A stretch of 64,000 nt of DNA from Siphonodentalium dalli (lineage: Eukaryota; Mollusca; Scaphopoda; Gadilida; Siphonodentaliidae). The DNA is taken from assembly GCA_032622095.1 (NCBI GenBank), contig CP136066.1:52854609-52918608 (forward strand). Reading direction: 5' to 3'. Below, in pieces: positions 1 through 12,267 of the stretch. Numbering within the stretch: the stretch's first letter is position 1; the number at the start of each line of letters is the position of its first letter. The notes under the pieces are model-generated. The model had not been told where the DNA came from. It ran no database searches and was given only the letters and a program-made list of their open reading frames with translations. Position numbers and translations under genes: made by a program.

Positions 1-230
1 GCAACACCAACTTCGCGCATGCGCAGACGAGATCTCGGAAACGGGTGGAGCTATCGACTTGAAATTTGTTATGTGAATGTATCTTGCCCCGGATACGAAT
101 TTTATCGGGTCGCCGAGCCCGTGCGACGCCAGCTTCGCGCATGCGCAGACCAGATCTCGGAAACGGGTAGAGCTATCGACTTGAAATTTGGTTTTTGAAT
201 AGCCCGGACAACGTCGGGCTCATCGGCTAG
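1..230 (+). mobile_element. 3' part of a non-autonomous Helitron-like element
   Basis: This is cut by the window edge. It holds nearly two copies of a 122-bp core (landmarks GCGCATGCGCAGAC and GAAACGGGTGGAGC), then a GC-rich hairpin at 201-220 (AGCCCGgacaacgtCGGGCT type) and CTAG at 227-230. A hairpin a few bases before a terminal CTRR is the known 3' end of Helitrons. No protein-coding capacity is visible. The next element begins directly at 231. Confidence 0.65.
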
Positions 231-266
231 TCTATTATATATTTTGAAGACCTCTGTCTGTATGTT

Positions 267-302
<36 letters not shown>

Positions 303-808
303 ATTAATACAAATCTACGATTCTTGACCGATCGGGACGAAACTTGGTACGTGAGTGTAGTTTGACCAGGCGGTCGTCGTTGTCGTATTGGCGAGCCAGT
401 GCGGCGCCCGCTTCGCGCATGCGCAGACGAGATCTCGGAAACGGGTGGAGCTATCGACTTGAAATATGCTATGTGAATGTATCTTGCCCCGGATGCGAAT
501 TTTATCGGGTCGCCGAGCCCGTGCGACACCAGCTTCGCGCATGCGCAGACGAGATCTCGGAAACGGGTGGAGCTATCGACTTGAAATTTGGTATGTGAAT
601 GTATCTTGCCCCGGATACGAATTTTATCGGGTCGCCGAGCCCGTGCGACGCCAGCTTCGCGCATGCGCAGACGAGATCTCGGAAACGGGTGGAGCTATCG
701 ACTTGAAATTTGGTTTTTGAATAGCCCGGACAACGTCGGGCTGGGTAGAGCTATCGACTTGAAATTTGGTTTTTGAATAGCCCGGACAACGTCGGGCTCA
801 TCGGCTAG
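231..808 (+). mobile_element. Non-autonomous Helitron-like element, complete (578 bp)
   Basis: It begins with TCTATTATATATTTTG, the 5' TC start expected of Helitrons. A (TCTG)n tract follows at about 258-302, then about three copies of the 122-bp core (starting near 412, 534 and 656). A partial duplication of the 3' end lies near 725-780, and the element finishes with a GC-rich hairpin (778-797) and CTAG at 805-808. Internal tandem cores plus a TCTG-type microsatellite resemble the HINE/DINE-like elements of animals, such as bivalve pearl elements (family knowledge; not searched). Open frames through the cores are repeat artefacts: 122 bp is not a multiple of 3, and the same peptide recurs in shifted frames. 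Confidence 0.65.

Positions 809-838
<30 letters not shown>
809..838. repeat. (TA)n microsatellite
   Basis: An uninterrupted TA run starts immediately after the CTAG terminus of the preceding Helitron-like element. It may be either the insertion target or the AT-rich 5' end of the next element. Confidence 0.9.
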
Positions 839-839
<1 letters not shown>

Positions 840-843
<4 letters not shown>

Positions 844-1901
844 ACTTCATAGATTCGAAAACGAGTATACAGATTGAGCTCAAACTTCCTATGTAAGTGT
901 AAAATCTCACCGACACCGCCGTGTTCGCGTTTTGGAGAAGCTCAGAGCACCCGTTCTCCAATCTCAGTCACAAAAAAACGGCACTGCGGTGGTTAATCAA
1001 GTGATAGTTTAATGAGCGTTTGTTTTTGACGCATCGCTATAAAGAGCGTCTGTTTACCATTCAACGTTATTAGCATCTGCAGAGAGATATACGGGAACAA
1101 TAATTTTGAGTGGTTTCCTATGCGGGGGAGATTTATTGGATGCCATAGTACTCTTACAACATCATTGTTATAGTATGTATGACACTTAGGTCAGGGCTTA
1201 GGCATAATGCTTCTCAGAAATCTCGATTACAAACCAACACTCACAATTTTGTATTTACGCAAACGCAACGTTCCTATTTTTAGAACGCAACACATGATAC
1301 CAAACAAAATTACGTCGCGTTGGTGATGGCTTCACGACGGGATTAATTGACTTTCCGCTCTTTGCGAGGATGGGGTTCACGACGGGATTAACTTTGCGGG
1401 GACTATTGACCATCTCGTAAGGGTGGACAACCTCTGTCAGGGGCTGCTCAATGGCCACGGGCAGGTTAAAACAAATCATACCTCTTCTGGGTCTGGGCGT
1501 GTATAGACATGAGCGTGTTGTGTTCCTAAGAACGCGGAGCGTGTTGTGTTCCCAAGAACGCGGATCCGGTAAGTTTTTTCTGCCCTAGGTGAGCTCAAAC
1601 TTCGTATATAAGTGTAAAAACACACGGGGATCGTCGACGTCGCATTGTGTGAAACATTCTTATGTCTGTCGTTCCTAGGAGCGGGGGAATTTTTCATCGG
1701 GTCAGTCTTAACCTTCAAACGGGTACCCACAAATTATATATTGTGACCCCGACATGACCTTGACCTTGAAAATGATCAATTCAAGGTCAAATCGGGTAAA
1801 ATATTGAAAAACCCAATATTATCTCATTGAAAAACACAAACAAAACATAAAACATTGTCATGTTTCTGACCAAGCACGCCAGTGGCGGGCTAACCTGCTA
1901 G
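840..1901 (+). mobile_element. Third Helitron-like element (3' end clear, 5' end uncertain)
   Basis: The 3' end shows a GC-rich inverted repeat (about 1873-1890, GCC agt GGC core) followed by CTAG at 1898-1901, the same layout as the two elements upstream. Two diverged copies of a core with GAGCTCAAACTTC and GTGTAAAA lie near 870-935 and 1590-1650. The 5' boundary is hidden by the TA run. Open frames here, on the minus strand at 1255-1730 for example, have no recognisable domain and overlap these repeats, so I do not call genes. Confidence 0.5.
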
Positions 1902-1910
1902 TTTCTATAT

Positions 1911-2560
1911 ATAATCAATACGTGTGTTTGTGTAGTCGGAGAAGGCACCGACCAATCAATACGTGTGTTAGTGTAGTCGGAGAAGGCACCGACCAATCAA
2001 TACGTCTGTTAGTGTAGTCAGGGAAGGCATCGACCTATCAATACGTGTGTTAGTGTAGTCAGGGAAGGCACCGACCTATCAATACGTGTGTTAGTGTAGT
2101 GGGAGAAGGCACCGATCAATCAATACGTCTGTTAGTGTAGTCAGGAAGACACCGACCTATCAATACGTGTGTTAGTGTAGTCGGGGAAGGCACAGACCTA
2201 TCAATACGTGTGTTAGTGTAGTCGGAGAAGGCACCGACCTATAAATACGTGTGTTAGTGTAGTCGGAGAAGGCACCGACATATCAATACGTGTGTTAGTG
2301 TAGTGGGGGAAGGCACCGACCAATCAATACGTGTGTTAGTGTAGTCGGGGAAGGCACCGACCTATCAATACGTGTGTTAGTGTAGTCGGGGAAGGCACCG
2401 ACCTATCAATACGTCTGTTAGTGTAGTCGGGGAAGGCACCGACCTATCAATACGTGTGTTAGTGTAGTCGGGGAAGGCACCGACCTATCAATACGTGTGT
2501 TAGTGTAGTCGGGGAAGGCACCGACCTATCAATACGTGTGTTAGTGTAGTCGGGGAAGGC
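1911..2560. repeat. 41-bp minisatellite, about 16 units
   Basis: The unit contains CCTATCAATACGTGTGTTAG followed by TGTAGTCGGGGAAGGCACCGA. Successive CCTATCAAT starts at 2361 and 2402 fix the period at 41 bp. Units differ by few substitutions (GTGTG/GTCTG, CGGGG/CGGAG/CAGGG) and are most uniform near the right end. No coding role is visible. Confidence 0.95.
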
Positions 2561-2686
2561 TTATTGTAATCTCTTATTGAATGCTGTTAATACTCTCTAT
2601 AAATGACATAGAGATTATTTTCTCCCACTCTTGGGAATTCGTTAATTAACTCTTTCATATCTGGAGCTTCCTGAAATTTTGCGAAA

Positions 2687-2768
2687 ACCCTGTGCCAAAG
2701 CATTCTCTTATATATGCGAGTAGACCATATGTCGCCTCGCATATAAAAGAGAATGCATTGGCCTAACA
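2687..2768. mobile_element. Solo hairpin of a fold-back MITE family
   Basis: It starts with ACCCTGTGCC and runs through CATTCTCTTATATATGCGAG and its inverted copy to GCATTGGCCTAAC. This is one of the two subterminal hairpins found intact in copies at 17.0, 20.7 and 46.0 kb. The second hairpin is missing, so this is a truncated or solo end. Confidence 0.75.
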
Positions 2769-2789
2769 CACTTTATATTATTTTTTTTA

Positions 2790-3330
2790 TAATTGTTAAA
2801 GAAATTAAGAAACAATGTTAAACATTAAGGCTTTATTTGTTTGTGTGTAATGCGTTCCCACATCAATAATTTGTATAATACGCTATACTACGTCAATAAA
2901 GCAATTTTCAGTCAATATATACCAGGATGTGTTGATCAATGTCGCAACCATGTGGGCGCACCTTCCGGAATATTGACTTATCCCAACTCTGGAACACAAT
3001 GTGAAATTAAGAACTAGCCACGGTTGAATAAAGTATACCACTACCGGTTGGACTATTGCCATAACTAGTGTATGTCGCAAGCATATGGATGCACTTATGA
3101 CACGATATCAATATTGCACGCTTGCATGGTATGGAATATATACACAACACTACGCGTGTGAGTTATTGTTGTCAGTATATCGGACGGGTTCAATGGCGTA
3201 GGATAGCACAATCTGCCAAAAAACATTATTGTTCTCCGTAAGAGACTCATGCATGAGTGTCATATACACTATCGGCCGATATATTCTAACTGACTCTTCC
3301 CAATCGATGTCTCTACAAATTACGTTCGTC
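2790..3330. other. No gene seen
   Basis: AT-rich single-copy-looking DNA. Short open frames (2883-3080 and 3150-3347 on minus) lack domains or splice context. Confidence 0.5.
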
Positions 3331-3337
3331 TTCTTTA

Positions 3338-3847
3338 TACACAGCAAACACCACCATATGTTCTTCTTCTTTATACACAGCAGTCTTCTCTATACCACCA
3401 TATGTTCGTCTTCTTTATATACAGCAAACACCACAATATGTTCGTCTTGTTTATACCACCATATGTTCGTCTTGTTTATACCACCATATGTTCGTCTTCT
3501 TTATACCACCATATGTTCGTCTTCTTTATACCACCATATGTTCGTCTTCTTTATACCATCATATGTTCGTCTTCTTTGTACAACCATATGTTCGTCTTCT
3601 TTATACACAGCAAACGCCACCATATGTTCGTCTTCTTTATACACAGCAAACTCCATCAAATGTTCGTCTTCTTTATACCACCATATGTTCGTCTTCTTTA
3701 TACCACCATATGTTCGTCTTCTTTATACCACCATATGTTCGTCTTCTTTATACAACCATATGTTCGTCTTCTTTATACCACCAGATGTTCGTCTTCTTTA
3801 TACCACCATATGTTCGTCTTCTTTATACCACCATATGTTCGTCTTCT
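3338..3847. repeat. 25-bp minisatellite
   Basis: The unit is TTCGTCTTCTTTATA followed by CCACCATATG, repeated about 20 times. Some units are extended by an ACAGCAAA insert, which makes longer variants (3343-3450 and 3600-3655). The unit has no plus-strand stop and is 25 bp (1 mod 3), so all three plus frames stay open. The apparent proteins of 121-209 residues are therefore one repeat read in rotating frames. Confidence 0.93.
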
Positions 3848-3859
3848 ATGTAAGGTAAG

Positions 3860-5425
3860 GGAATTATTTGTAGACGATTGAGAGGCCAACGTATCGCGCC
3901 ATAATTATTATGTTAACTCAAATGTATAAAATACCAGCGAGTATACATAAACCATCTATATCAAGAGAACATATTGTCGATTGACATGAATAACTGACCC
4001 CGGCAACTTCAACTAATCATCACTTATGTTTGAGATATCTGATATCTGATTTTTTTCGGGTTAGCTGTCGTGTGTATGATAGGCCTATATGTATAATAAT
4101 ATTAATTGGAAATTACCACACGAGATATGGATGTTGGAATGAAACAACGGTAGTCGACCAATTGGCTTGAGTGGTGATATTTCGCTACCTGCTTTAGCTG
4201 GGTAATTACTATCTAATATCAACATTTCTTCCTTCTTCTTATACAATGCAATGGGTTGATTTATGTCAGCGGAAGATTCAAAATATTGTTCCATAAAATA
4301 GTCCAGGCAGAGTCCAGTTTATGTATCGTACTGTTTGTTCAAAAATTACCACACGTGTCTTAACTGTGCGTGATAAGGACAATTATGCTGAGCCACACGT
4401 TGAAATTATATATTTTCATGCGCTGCCATGACAATTAGGTTAATACAAAACCCTGTTTTTTATGTTACTAGTATATGGAACTTTTGTAATCATAAAACAC
4501 TTTAAATATACGCCCATATGTGTTACATCGCATTGGGACTTAGGATGCCCCGTATTATGTGTCGATATTATTGTATACTAACCATCATGTGCAAATAAAC
4601 GGTTTCGCTTTCTCGAGTGTAACCTTGGAAATCCACCATCTTTGGTCGAAGGTAATATTTTACATTTATAAAAAACTAGTATATATAGTTTATACTGTGT
4701 TGTATTGTGTTATTTTCTAGAACATGCTATCATGTGACTTATTTCCACTAAAATAAAATACAATTTGTCGTATTTTGGATAAATTCAAGCACATTGTAAA
4801 CTCTAGTAAATCTATAGTTTTAAAATATAAAAGACTTCCATTGACAAAAGAGTGTGGGGTTTTCATGGTTACTCATGCTAGTTAAAGTCCTAGCTAAGAT
4901 AACAAACAAGGGAAAATCTCAAACATTGGACATTCAAGGACTATTTGTAGGATGATCTAATGCATCTCATATCTTGTTTGTGACATTTGACCATTTTAAT
5001 AAACATTTGTTAGCACAAGTAGCAATATTGGCTATGGAAATGTAAAAATGTACGTTTGTGGCATGTGAAAATCAAGTTAGAAACGTGAAATATGATGCTA
5101 ACCGGCCGTAAAAGCCATTATACAGGGTACAACAACTGGGTACAATCGTACGTTTACCAGGAGTTCAATACAAATAATACAAAAAAATACGGGGCGTTCA
5201 ATGCTAGTTTGTCAGATTTTACCGGTCGTTCAATTATGTTGGAGCACCACGCTTTGAAATCGGGCTCGTATATCGAGAAAACAGCGCGTGGCTTTCAATG
5301 GGATATTAAGGCATCCAAAAATCTCTTTGTTATTAAATACGACATCGGATAGTTTGAAAAATGTGCTTTTGATCGCAAACGTGACGTATTTTTAGCACGA
5401 AAATAGGAGGTTTAACCTTGATTTA
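3860..5425. other. No gene seen
   Basis: About 1.5 kb of AT-rich sequence without repeats I can define. The largest frames (4085-4294 minus, 69 codons; 5092-5352 plus, 86 codons) match no family I recognise and have no supporting splice sites. Confidence 0.45.
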
Positions 5426-5429
5426 CGAG

Positions 5430-6460
5430 AGAACTGGACACGACACTGAAACGAAATTAGTCTGAACATGTCCTATGGGATAAATACTCACCAATGGTTC
5501 TTTAGTATAGAAAGGATTAAACATATTATCTGACCATTTCCTAAGGGATAATTACTCATCAATAAGTGCATAGTATATGACGGATTAAACTTAGTATCTG
5601 AACATTTCCTAACTACTCATCAATGACGCTTTAGTATAGAAAGGGTTAAACTGATTATCTGAAAAATTCCTATGGGATAAATACTCACGAATGATACATT
5701 GGTATAGAAAGGGTTAAACTTATTATCTGAATATTTCCTATGGGATAAATACTCATCAACGAGTATAGTATAGAAAGGATTAAACTTATTACCTGAACAT
5801 TTCCCGTGTGATAACTAATCATCAATTATGCTTAGTATAGAAAGGGTTAAACGTATTATTTGAACATTTCCTATGGGATAACTACTCATCAATGGTGCTT
5901 TAGTATAGAAATGGTTAAACTTATTATTTGAACATTTCCTATGGTATAAATTCTCACCAATGATGCTTTAGTGTAGAAGGGGTTAAACTTATTACCTGAA
6001 CATTTCCCATGTGATAACTACTCATCGATGATGCTTAGTATAGAAAGGGTTAAGCTTATTATCTGAACATTTCCTAACTACTCACCAATGATGCTGTAGT
6101 ACAGAAAGGGTTAAACTTATTATCTGAACATTTCCTATGGGATAACTATTCAGTAATGATGCTTTAGTGTAGAAAGTGTTGAACTTATTATCTGAACATT
6201 AACTATGGGATAACTACTCATCAATGATCCTTTGGCATGGAAAGGGTTGAACTTGTTATCTGAACATTTCATATGGGAAAACTACTCATCAATGATGGTC
6301 TAGTATGGAAAGGGTTGAACTTATTATCCGAACATTTCCTATGGGATAACTACTCATAACAAAAAAACTTGAGATCAGAAAGGGTTAAACTTATTATCTG
6401 AACATTTCCTATGGGATAACTACTTATTAAATAATGCTTGAGTGCAGAAAGAGTTAATAC
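5430..6460. repeat. 68-bp degenerate tandem repeat, about 15 units
   Basis: The unit reads GAACATTTCCTATGGGATAA, then CTACTCATCAATGATGCTTT, then AGTATAGAAAGGGTTAAAC. Units show many substitutions and some deletions of GGGATAA, so the array is old. A single related unit sits at about 33258-33325, next to a MITE end. Confidence 0.9.
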
Positions 6461-6465
6461 ATATT

Positions 6466-7320
6466 TCACCTTTGTCCAACTTGTAATTTATCACTAGTTT
6501 TTCTGCGTGTTTCTGTTTTTTTTTTTAGTTTCGGTTTCTCGATGATCCTATATTTTTGTTTATGAATTTGGCGAAACAAATTCAGAAATAACCAAAATAT
6601 TGGCCAAAAGAAATGTCCGGCCCATGTGAATCCATGATGGCCAGCACATTCTAGTCGGTATTGTGGGGACACTTGAACTATATTATATATCTACTGTATC
6701 TGACCCTATACTGACCCAACCAGACGAAGGCGTCCAAACCAATCACCCGCACAATCTCTCAGTTGCCAATTTAAGGTAAGGGTCAGACGGTAAGGGTCAA
6801 ACGGTAAGCGTCAAACGATTGCGGATCCTCTATGCATATACACCGTAACTTAATAGAGTTATTTCTCTTGGATTATATGTTATAATAACCCACTGGGTGT
6901 TTTTGATCAAGAATATTGTAAATTGTAATGAATACCAGAATCGTTTCTGGACTCAATGGATCACCCCTGACTAAGTGGTCCTGCTAATTTGATATGGTGC
7001 TGGTGAGTCCTGCTTATTTCTATGATACTGGTAGGGTTAACTAATGTTGTTAAGAAAAAATACAGTTAAAATGTCGTTTTGGCTGATCTGAATAAATCGA
7101 AGAAAAGTCACTATGCATACAAAAGTAATTGATATATTCAGTATTGTTGACTTCTTAAACTAGATCCTGGATTCCATGTTAAAGCCGGATTCATTATTTC
7201 GATCGAATATGGCTTGCCGTCAATTTGTATTTATATCGTATATGCATGTTTTGCCATACACTATATATATACCCGTTTCGTTCAACTCAGAAGTTTGTGT
7301 TACTTTTCTGCCAACAATAC
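6466..7320. other. No gene seen
   Basis: There is a short GGTAAGGGTCAAACGGT repetition at 6775-6815. Nothing else is assignable. Confidence 0.5.
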
Positions 7321-7324
7321 CATG

Positions 7325-7630
7325 AATGCATTGGCCTAACAATTTTTTTTACAGTTTTAATAATTGTTTCTTGTATTCTTTAACAAGTTTATAATTTCAC
7401 CCATACAGAACCCCAGACAAACATGAGTAGACGACACTCTTTTATATGCTTCTATATATGTGTGGGGCTCCCTGCAGGGTAATGGATGTTTTTTTATTTT
7501 ATGTCCTAAAAATTGTAAGAAAAAGTTATTAAAAAAATGATAAAAAATTATTAGGCCAATGCATTCTCTTATATATGCGAGGCGACCTATGGTCGACTCT
7601 CATATATAAGAGAATGCGTTGGCACAGGGT
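7325..7630. mobile_element. Fold-back MITE copy, left hairpin truncated
   Basis: The right end (7556-7630) carries the complete hairpin ending GGCACAGGGT. The left end keeps only AATGCATTGGCCTAAC. The interior (7380-7555) is the reverse complement of the interior of the 17-kb copy, sharing GGGGCTCCCTGCAGGGTAAT. The copy is therefore inverted relative to those at 17.0 and 20.7 kb. Confidence 0.8.
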
Positions 7631-8070
7631 GAACAATCTATCCACGATGTTGTTGGGACCGATCATCCACTTCTGAACGTTCACTTTATAGTTACATGCA
7701 CGTGTGAAGTACTGTCATAGAGATCATACTGCTAAACCTATATTCGCCGCGGTATGTTTTGATATTTATTTTGAATCTATCAGTTAGAGGGATCAGTGGG
7801 CAATTCCTAATGCATATCGGGACTCTTTTTTTTATCGCAAACGCGACTTTTTATGAAATACCGTTGTTGTTGTCGTTCACAATTTATTTTCATCGCGCGC
7901 TATCCACCACTAGCCAGGTACATAATGTACAATCACACACCCTCTGCATTCAGACAATTATCGCCAATATAGGAATCAGTACAAATCAACATACGGTTTA
8001 CACGAACGTTTTCAAGGCTTATCAATCTTTAACTGCAGCCTCCACTGCATACAAATCGATGAACCACACT
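7631..8070. other. No gene supported
   Basis: An open frame at 7759-8112 (117 codons) runs into the neighbouring 132-bp repeat and shows no domain. I do not call it a gene. Confidence 0.45.
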
Positions 8071-8074
8071 GCAA

Positions 8075-8505
8075 AAAGTTTTGGTACCATATGGAACCAA
8101 TATTGGTCCTGAACCTTGTCGTTGTGGGAGTACCAAAATAGGGACCAAATTTAGAACCAATTTAAAGTGGTCCTATTTTTGGTACAAGAGTGAACCAAAT
8201 TAGAAACCAAAATTGGTCCCATATGGTACCAAAATTGGTCCGGGCCCTTGTCGCTGTGGGAGTACCAAAATAGGGAACAAATTTAGAACCAATTTAAAGT
8301 GGTCCTATTTTTGGTACAATAGTGAAACAAATTATAAACGAAAATTGGTCCCATAAGGTAACAAATTTGGTCCGGACCCTTGTCGCTGTGGGAGTACCAA
8401 AATAGGGACCAAATTTAGAACCAATTTAAAGTGGTCCTATTTTTGGTACAATAGTTGAACCAAATTAGAAACCAAATTTGGTCCCATATCATAACCAAAC
8501 CAAAA
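8075..8505. repeat. 132-bp tandem repeat, about 3 units
   Basis: CCTTGTCGYTGTGGGAGTAC recurs at 8114, 8246 and 8378, giving an exact 132-bp period. Within the unit, TTGGTACC/GGTACCAA and ACCAAAATTGGT motifs make local palindromes. Confidence 0.9.
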
Positions 8506-8609
8506 AATGCACGGGAAGCAAACCGAAATGGCCTGTTCCCTGCACATGGAGTAAAATGTGTCTGAATGTCTAAAATAATGGGCCGTAATTCTTAATTTGT
8601 GTGTAATAT

Positions 8610-10190
8610 GAAAAAAACTAATTCGCGATAAATCGCAAACTTCTATACAATAAATATACTAGTACATGTATGCGATTTAGTGCAAAGGTTTTCGATTTAT
8701 AACAAATGTTTGCAATTAATAAAATCAATTTGCTTTAACTGTATAAACATAAATCATACAGGTATGGGTGAACTCCAATCGCTCTATAATAGCATGGTCA
8801 GGCTAAGATAGACCGACCGTTTGGTCATTTACAGCCAGAATGCATGTGTGATGAGGGGAGCAAATCTTTGTGATAAATCACAAAACGACTTTGTGAAAAT
8901 TCACAAACACCTTTGCAATACCTCGCAGACCTTTGCGATAACTCGCAAACCTTTGCAATAAATTTCAAGCATCTTTACGATAACTCTCAAACTACTTGGT
9001 GATTATACTTTACAATTTATCGTAAACATGTTTGAGATTTATCACGAAGGTTTGTGATTTATTGCAGATATATTGTTATGTGTTCATGTTGGCACTAATT
9101 GGCTTGAACGGTATAAAAATAATAAATCAGACATCTTAAACAGGTCTGGATGAACCACAAATCGATCTATGATAGCATGGTCGGGCTAAAATAGACTGAT
9201 CGGCCTTTCACAGCCAACATACAAAAGAAGCAAACCAATACTTGAAACAAAAATTAATTCTGATCTCTTTTGGAGATTTTTTACTGAGAATATTCAAAAT
9301 TAAAACAACTTTGCGATAAATTGCCAAACCATTGCGATAAATCTCAAACATCTTTACAATAACTCTCAATTAACTACTTGGTGATTATACGTTTATCGCA
9401 AAGATGTTTGAGATTTATCACAATAGCCGATGAGGTTAAAATATACCAATCATTCGTTCACAGCCAGCATGTACCTTGTATCATGTATCTGGGATAAGGG
9501 GAGTAACTCTAAACGGTTCTATTATTATCGATCAACCTATACTTAAAAAACAAAACAAAATTAGTTCCGATTTTTTTGTATCAAGACAACATCATAATAT
9601 AATATTATTCAAAGTTAAAACTACTTTGCGATAAATCGAAAACAAATTTCTGATAAATCGCCAACTACCATACTTGGCGATTTATCACAAACGTTTGCGA
9701 TTAATCGCAATGATTGAATTATATTGTTATATGTGGGCACTAATGGGATTGAACCATATAACCATTATCAATCAGATATCTTAAACAGGTCTGGGTGAAC
9801 CACTTACCGATCTATAATAGACTACCGGTAAAATAAACTAAAATAAACCGATCGGTCTTTCACAGCCAGCACGCATCCGGGATAAGGGGAGTCACTCTAA
9901 ACTGTTTTATTGTTATCTCTCAACCAATACGTAAACAAAATTAATACTGAATTATTTTGCAAGACTCCAAATAATTATTTACTGTATACTGAGAATATTC
10001 AAAATAAACATACATGTACATGTACATGTATACAGATATTAAAACAAACAGATTCAAATTGTCAATAAATTTAGAGTTCCCTCTCTTATAACAGTGAGCA
10101 CTGTGTCAGGAAGAGCGATCGGTCTATTATAGCCCGATCAGGCTATTATAGTTAATATGTGGTTCGCTCAGACCTTTCTTTATACCATAA
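8610..10190. repeat. Degenerate long repeat cluster with GCGATAAATCGC motifs
   Basis: Blocks built on TTGCGATAAATCGCAAAC-like palindromic motifs alternate with GGTCTGGGTGAACCAC and CGATCTATAATAG blocks near 8760, 9145 and 9785. The block near 10115-10170 carries the same motifs in inverted orientation. This could be tandem copies of an old element whose last unit is inverted. No coding potential is seen. Confidence 0.6.
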
Positions 10191-10199
10191 TAAATATCG

Positions 10200-11090
10200 C
10201 GTAAATAGTATGTACCGGTAATTGTTGTGGTTCCTACACTGTATTATGTGAACAAAGCCAAATTCAGTTCGAGAACCTGTTGTAAAGTACGTAAATAGCA
10301 TGCGATAAGCAAAATACTCAACAATGGGGAGACCACACGAATGAACTGTGCTTAATTAAAACTGGCACCATGTTGTTTGCAAATACTGTTGTAGCGCTCA
10401 CTAGTCCTCGCCACAAGATTTTGGTGTTGAATGGGTCACCGGGGTCACTCTCCCAAAAACATTGCCACATTGTTGAGCGTTTTGCTTATCTTACACGATT
10501 TGTATATGAACAAACAAACCTCACACAAGAGAGTTTAATGTATTTAATATATGATCCATTTTGGTACAGCCATGGTAAAAAAATTATTCTCCATTCGTAG
10601 CTATGCGTCATCGAGTCAATGTCATTGCCAGATCACCAGAGCCATATAATGTAGAATTTCGCGAATATGGTTTCCAATTATGGAAGAGGTTATTTCACAG
10701 CAAAGCGATAATGTCCGAATCGTTCTGAATGATAGCCAGTTTAGCCACACATGTTTTAATAACAACATGATGCATCTGGACATTGGAATGGTCTACATGT
10801 TCATGTACCTGTATATATATATACAGCTAAGCTCTAAATGGACCCCCTAACGACGTTGATACCGATATTACCGCATTGTTGATGATGCTGTTAACCATGA
10901 TCAATCCTACCATGACCGACCTTCGTACCTTTTTAAAGTCAGCATTATAACCACCACAGACCATAAACAAATTATTAATTGAAATATTGTTTTGTGTATA
11001 CCCCGCTCGACAAAATAAGTTTCTAGTGACACCGCGGTGTATTTGCCGTTCGGCCGCAGTGTTAGCGTTTGTAACTGCGGTTGACCACCG
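10200..11090. other. No gene seen
   Basis: AT-rich DNA with a short ACATGTACATGTACATGTAT tract just before it (10015-10032). The frame at 10370-10600 has no recognisable domain. Confidence 0.45.
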
Positions 11091-11096
11091 CCGTTT

Positions 11097-11300
11097 AACG
11101 GCAAGTACACTGCGGCTGAAGGCAAGTACACTGTGGCCGAACGGCAAGTACACCATGGCCGAATGACAACTACAACGTGGCCGAATGGCATGTACACCAT
11201 GGTTAGATTTCTGGTTTGTATCATCTTTTTTTCAGTTTAATGAACGTACACCGCGGCAACTACACCATGGATGAATGGCAAGTACACTGCGGCCCAACTG
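11097..11300. repeat. About 22-bp degenerate repeat
   Basis: GGCAAGTACACTGCGGC and GGCAAGTACACCATGGCCGAA variants recur five to seven times. Overlapping open frames on both strands are repeat artefacts. Confidence 0.7.
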
Positions 11301-11614
11301 TACATGAAGTTAGCCGGTGCAGTGTTGTTGCATTTCGGCCACGATGGCAACGCTAACCGCACTGATGTTATGCGGACATTTGTTTTGTCCAGCAAGGTAG
11401 TTAAGTTAACACAGTGCATGGTGCTCACGAAAAGCTGGACTGGGTGTACATGTAAGGTGGCCATGTGAAAAATTAATGCGGAGTACAGGAGTCGCAAAAT
11501 ATTAATAGTACTGTTGACAAATCTTTCTATAGTACTATTGATAATATAGTTGAACGGCGGTATGGTATAACCGGTGTCATTAACGCCCTACAACCCTTTT
11601 AAGGGGACGATTAA

Positions 11615-12075
11615 TCAGAGCATAGCTGTAGTACGTTACAACATGTACATGTAAAAGCTTGTGATGGATTCAGTGATAAGGTGTGTCCAAGAATTGGATC
11701 CGTATCTCCGAGATTTTCCGTCATTTCATAAATACAATATCACAACAATATCACAGCGCCACTGGCGTTTCAATTAAAAGAATAACAGACTCCGTAACTG
11801 GGCAATATGTCATGGCTACATGGTTCTCAAATCACTTTTCGATGAAAATTGAAGAATAGCTGTAGTATGTTACTAAAAGCTTGCGATGGATTCAGTGATA
11901 ATGTGTGTCCCAGAATTGGATCGTATCTCCGAGATTATCCTTCATTTCATAACTATTTCACAACAATATCACAGCGCGCGTCACCGGCGTTTCAATCAAA
12001 AGAATAGCTGACTCCATAACTTGGCAATATGTCATGGCGACATGGTTCTCAAATCACGCTTCGATAATTATTGAA
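11615..12075. repeat. About 230-bp direct repeat, two units
   Basis: Blocks starting AGCTGTAGTAYGTTAC at about 11624 and 11854 share CAGTGATAAKGTGTGTCC, TATCTCCGAGATT, ATCACAGCGC, GGCGTTTCAAT and ATGTCATGGC in the same order, with moderate divergence. Confidence 0.85.
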
Positions 12076-12108
12076 GAATATGATCCATCTTCCTTTGTAC
12101 AGCCATGT

Positions 12109-12177
12109 TATTTTGGTACCGTTTGGTTTCAATATGGCTATTGAATAGCCATATTGAAACCAAACGGTACCAAAATA
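12109..12177. repeat. Perfect 69-bp palindrome
   Basis: Two 34-bp arms flank a single central G at 12143. The left arm includes TTTTGGTACCGTTTGGTTTC and reads identically on the opposite strand. No mismatch is visible. The transcript would fold into an almost loopless hairpin. The GGTACC-containing ends resemble motifs in the 132-bp repeat at 8.1-8.5 kb. Confidence 0.97.
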
Positions 12178-12267
12178 TGTGCTTGGTCCTATCCTGAACC
12201 AAAATGAAAAAATAATTGGCAAAACACCGAATCATTGGTATACGTCAGTAGCTTAGCCATCGTGACC

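Noticed and set aside
1911-2560. CRISPR-like array of 41-bp units
   Set aside because: Whole units repeat, including what would be spacers.
3229-3881. Three overlapping long plus-strand ORFs rich in MFVFFIPPYVRLLY
   Set aside because: They are one 25-bp minisatellite read in three frames, with no start context, domain or codon constraint.
7759-8112. 117-codon ORF
   Set aside because: Its end lies in the 132-bp repeat and no family is recognisable.
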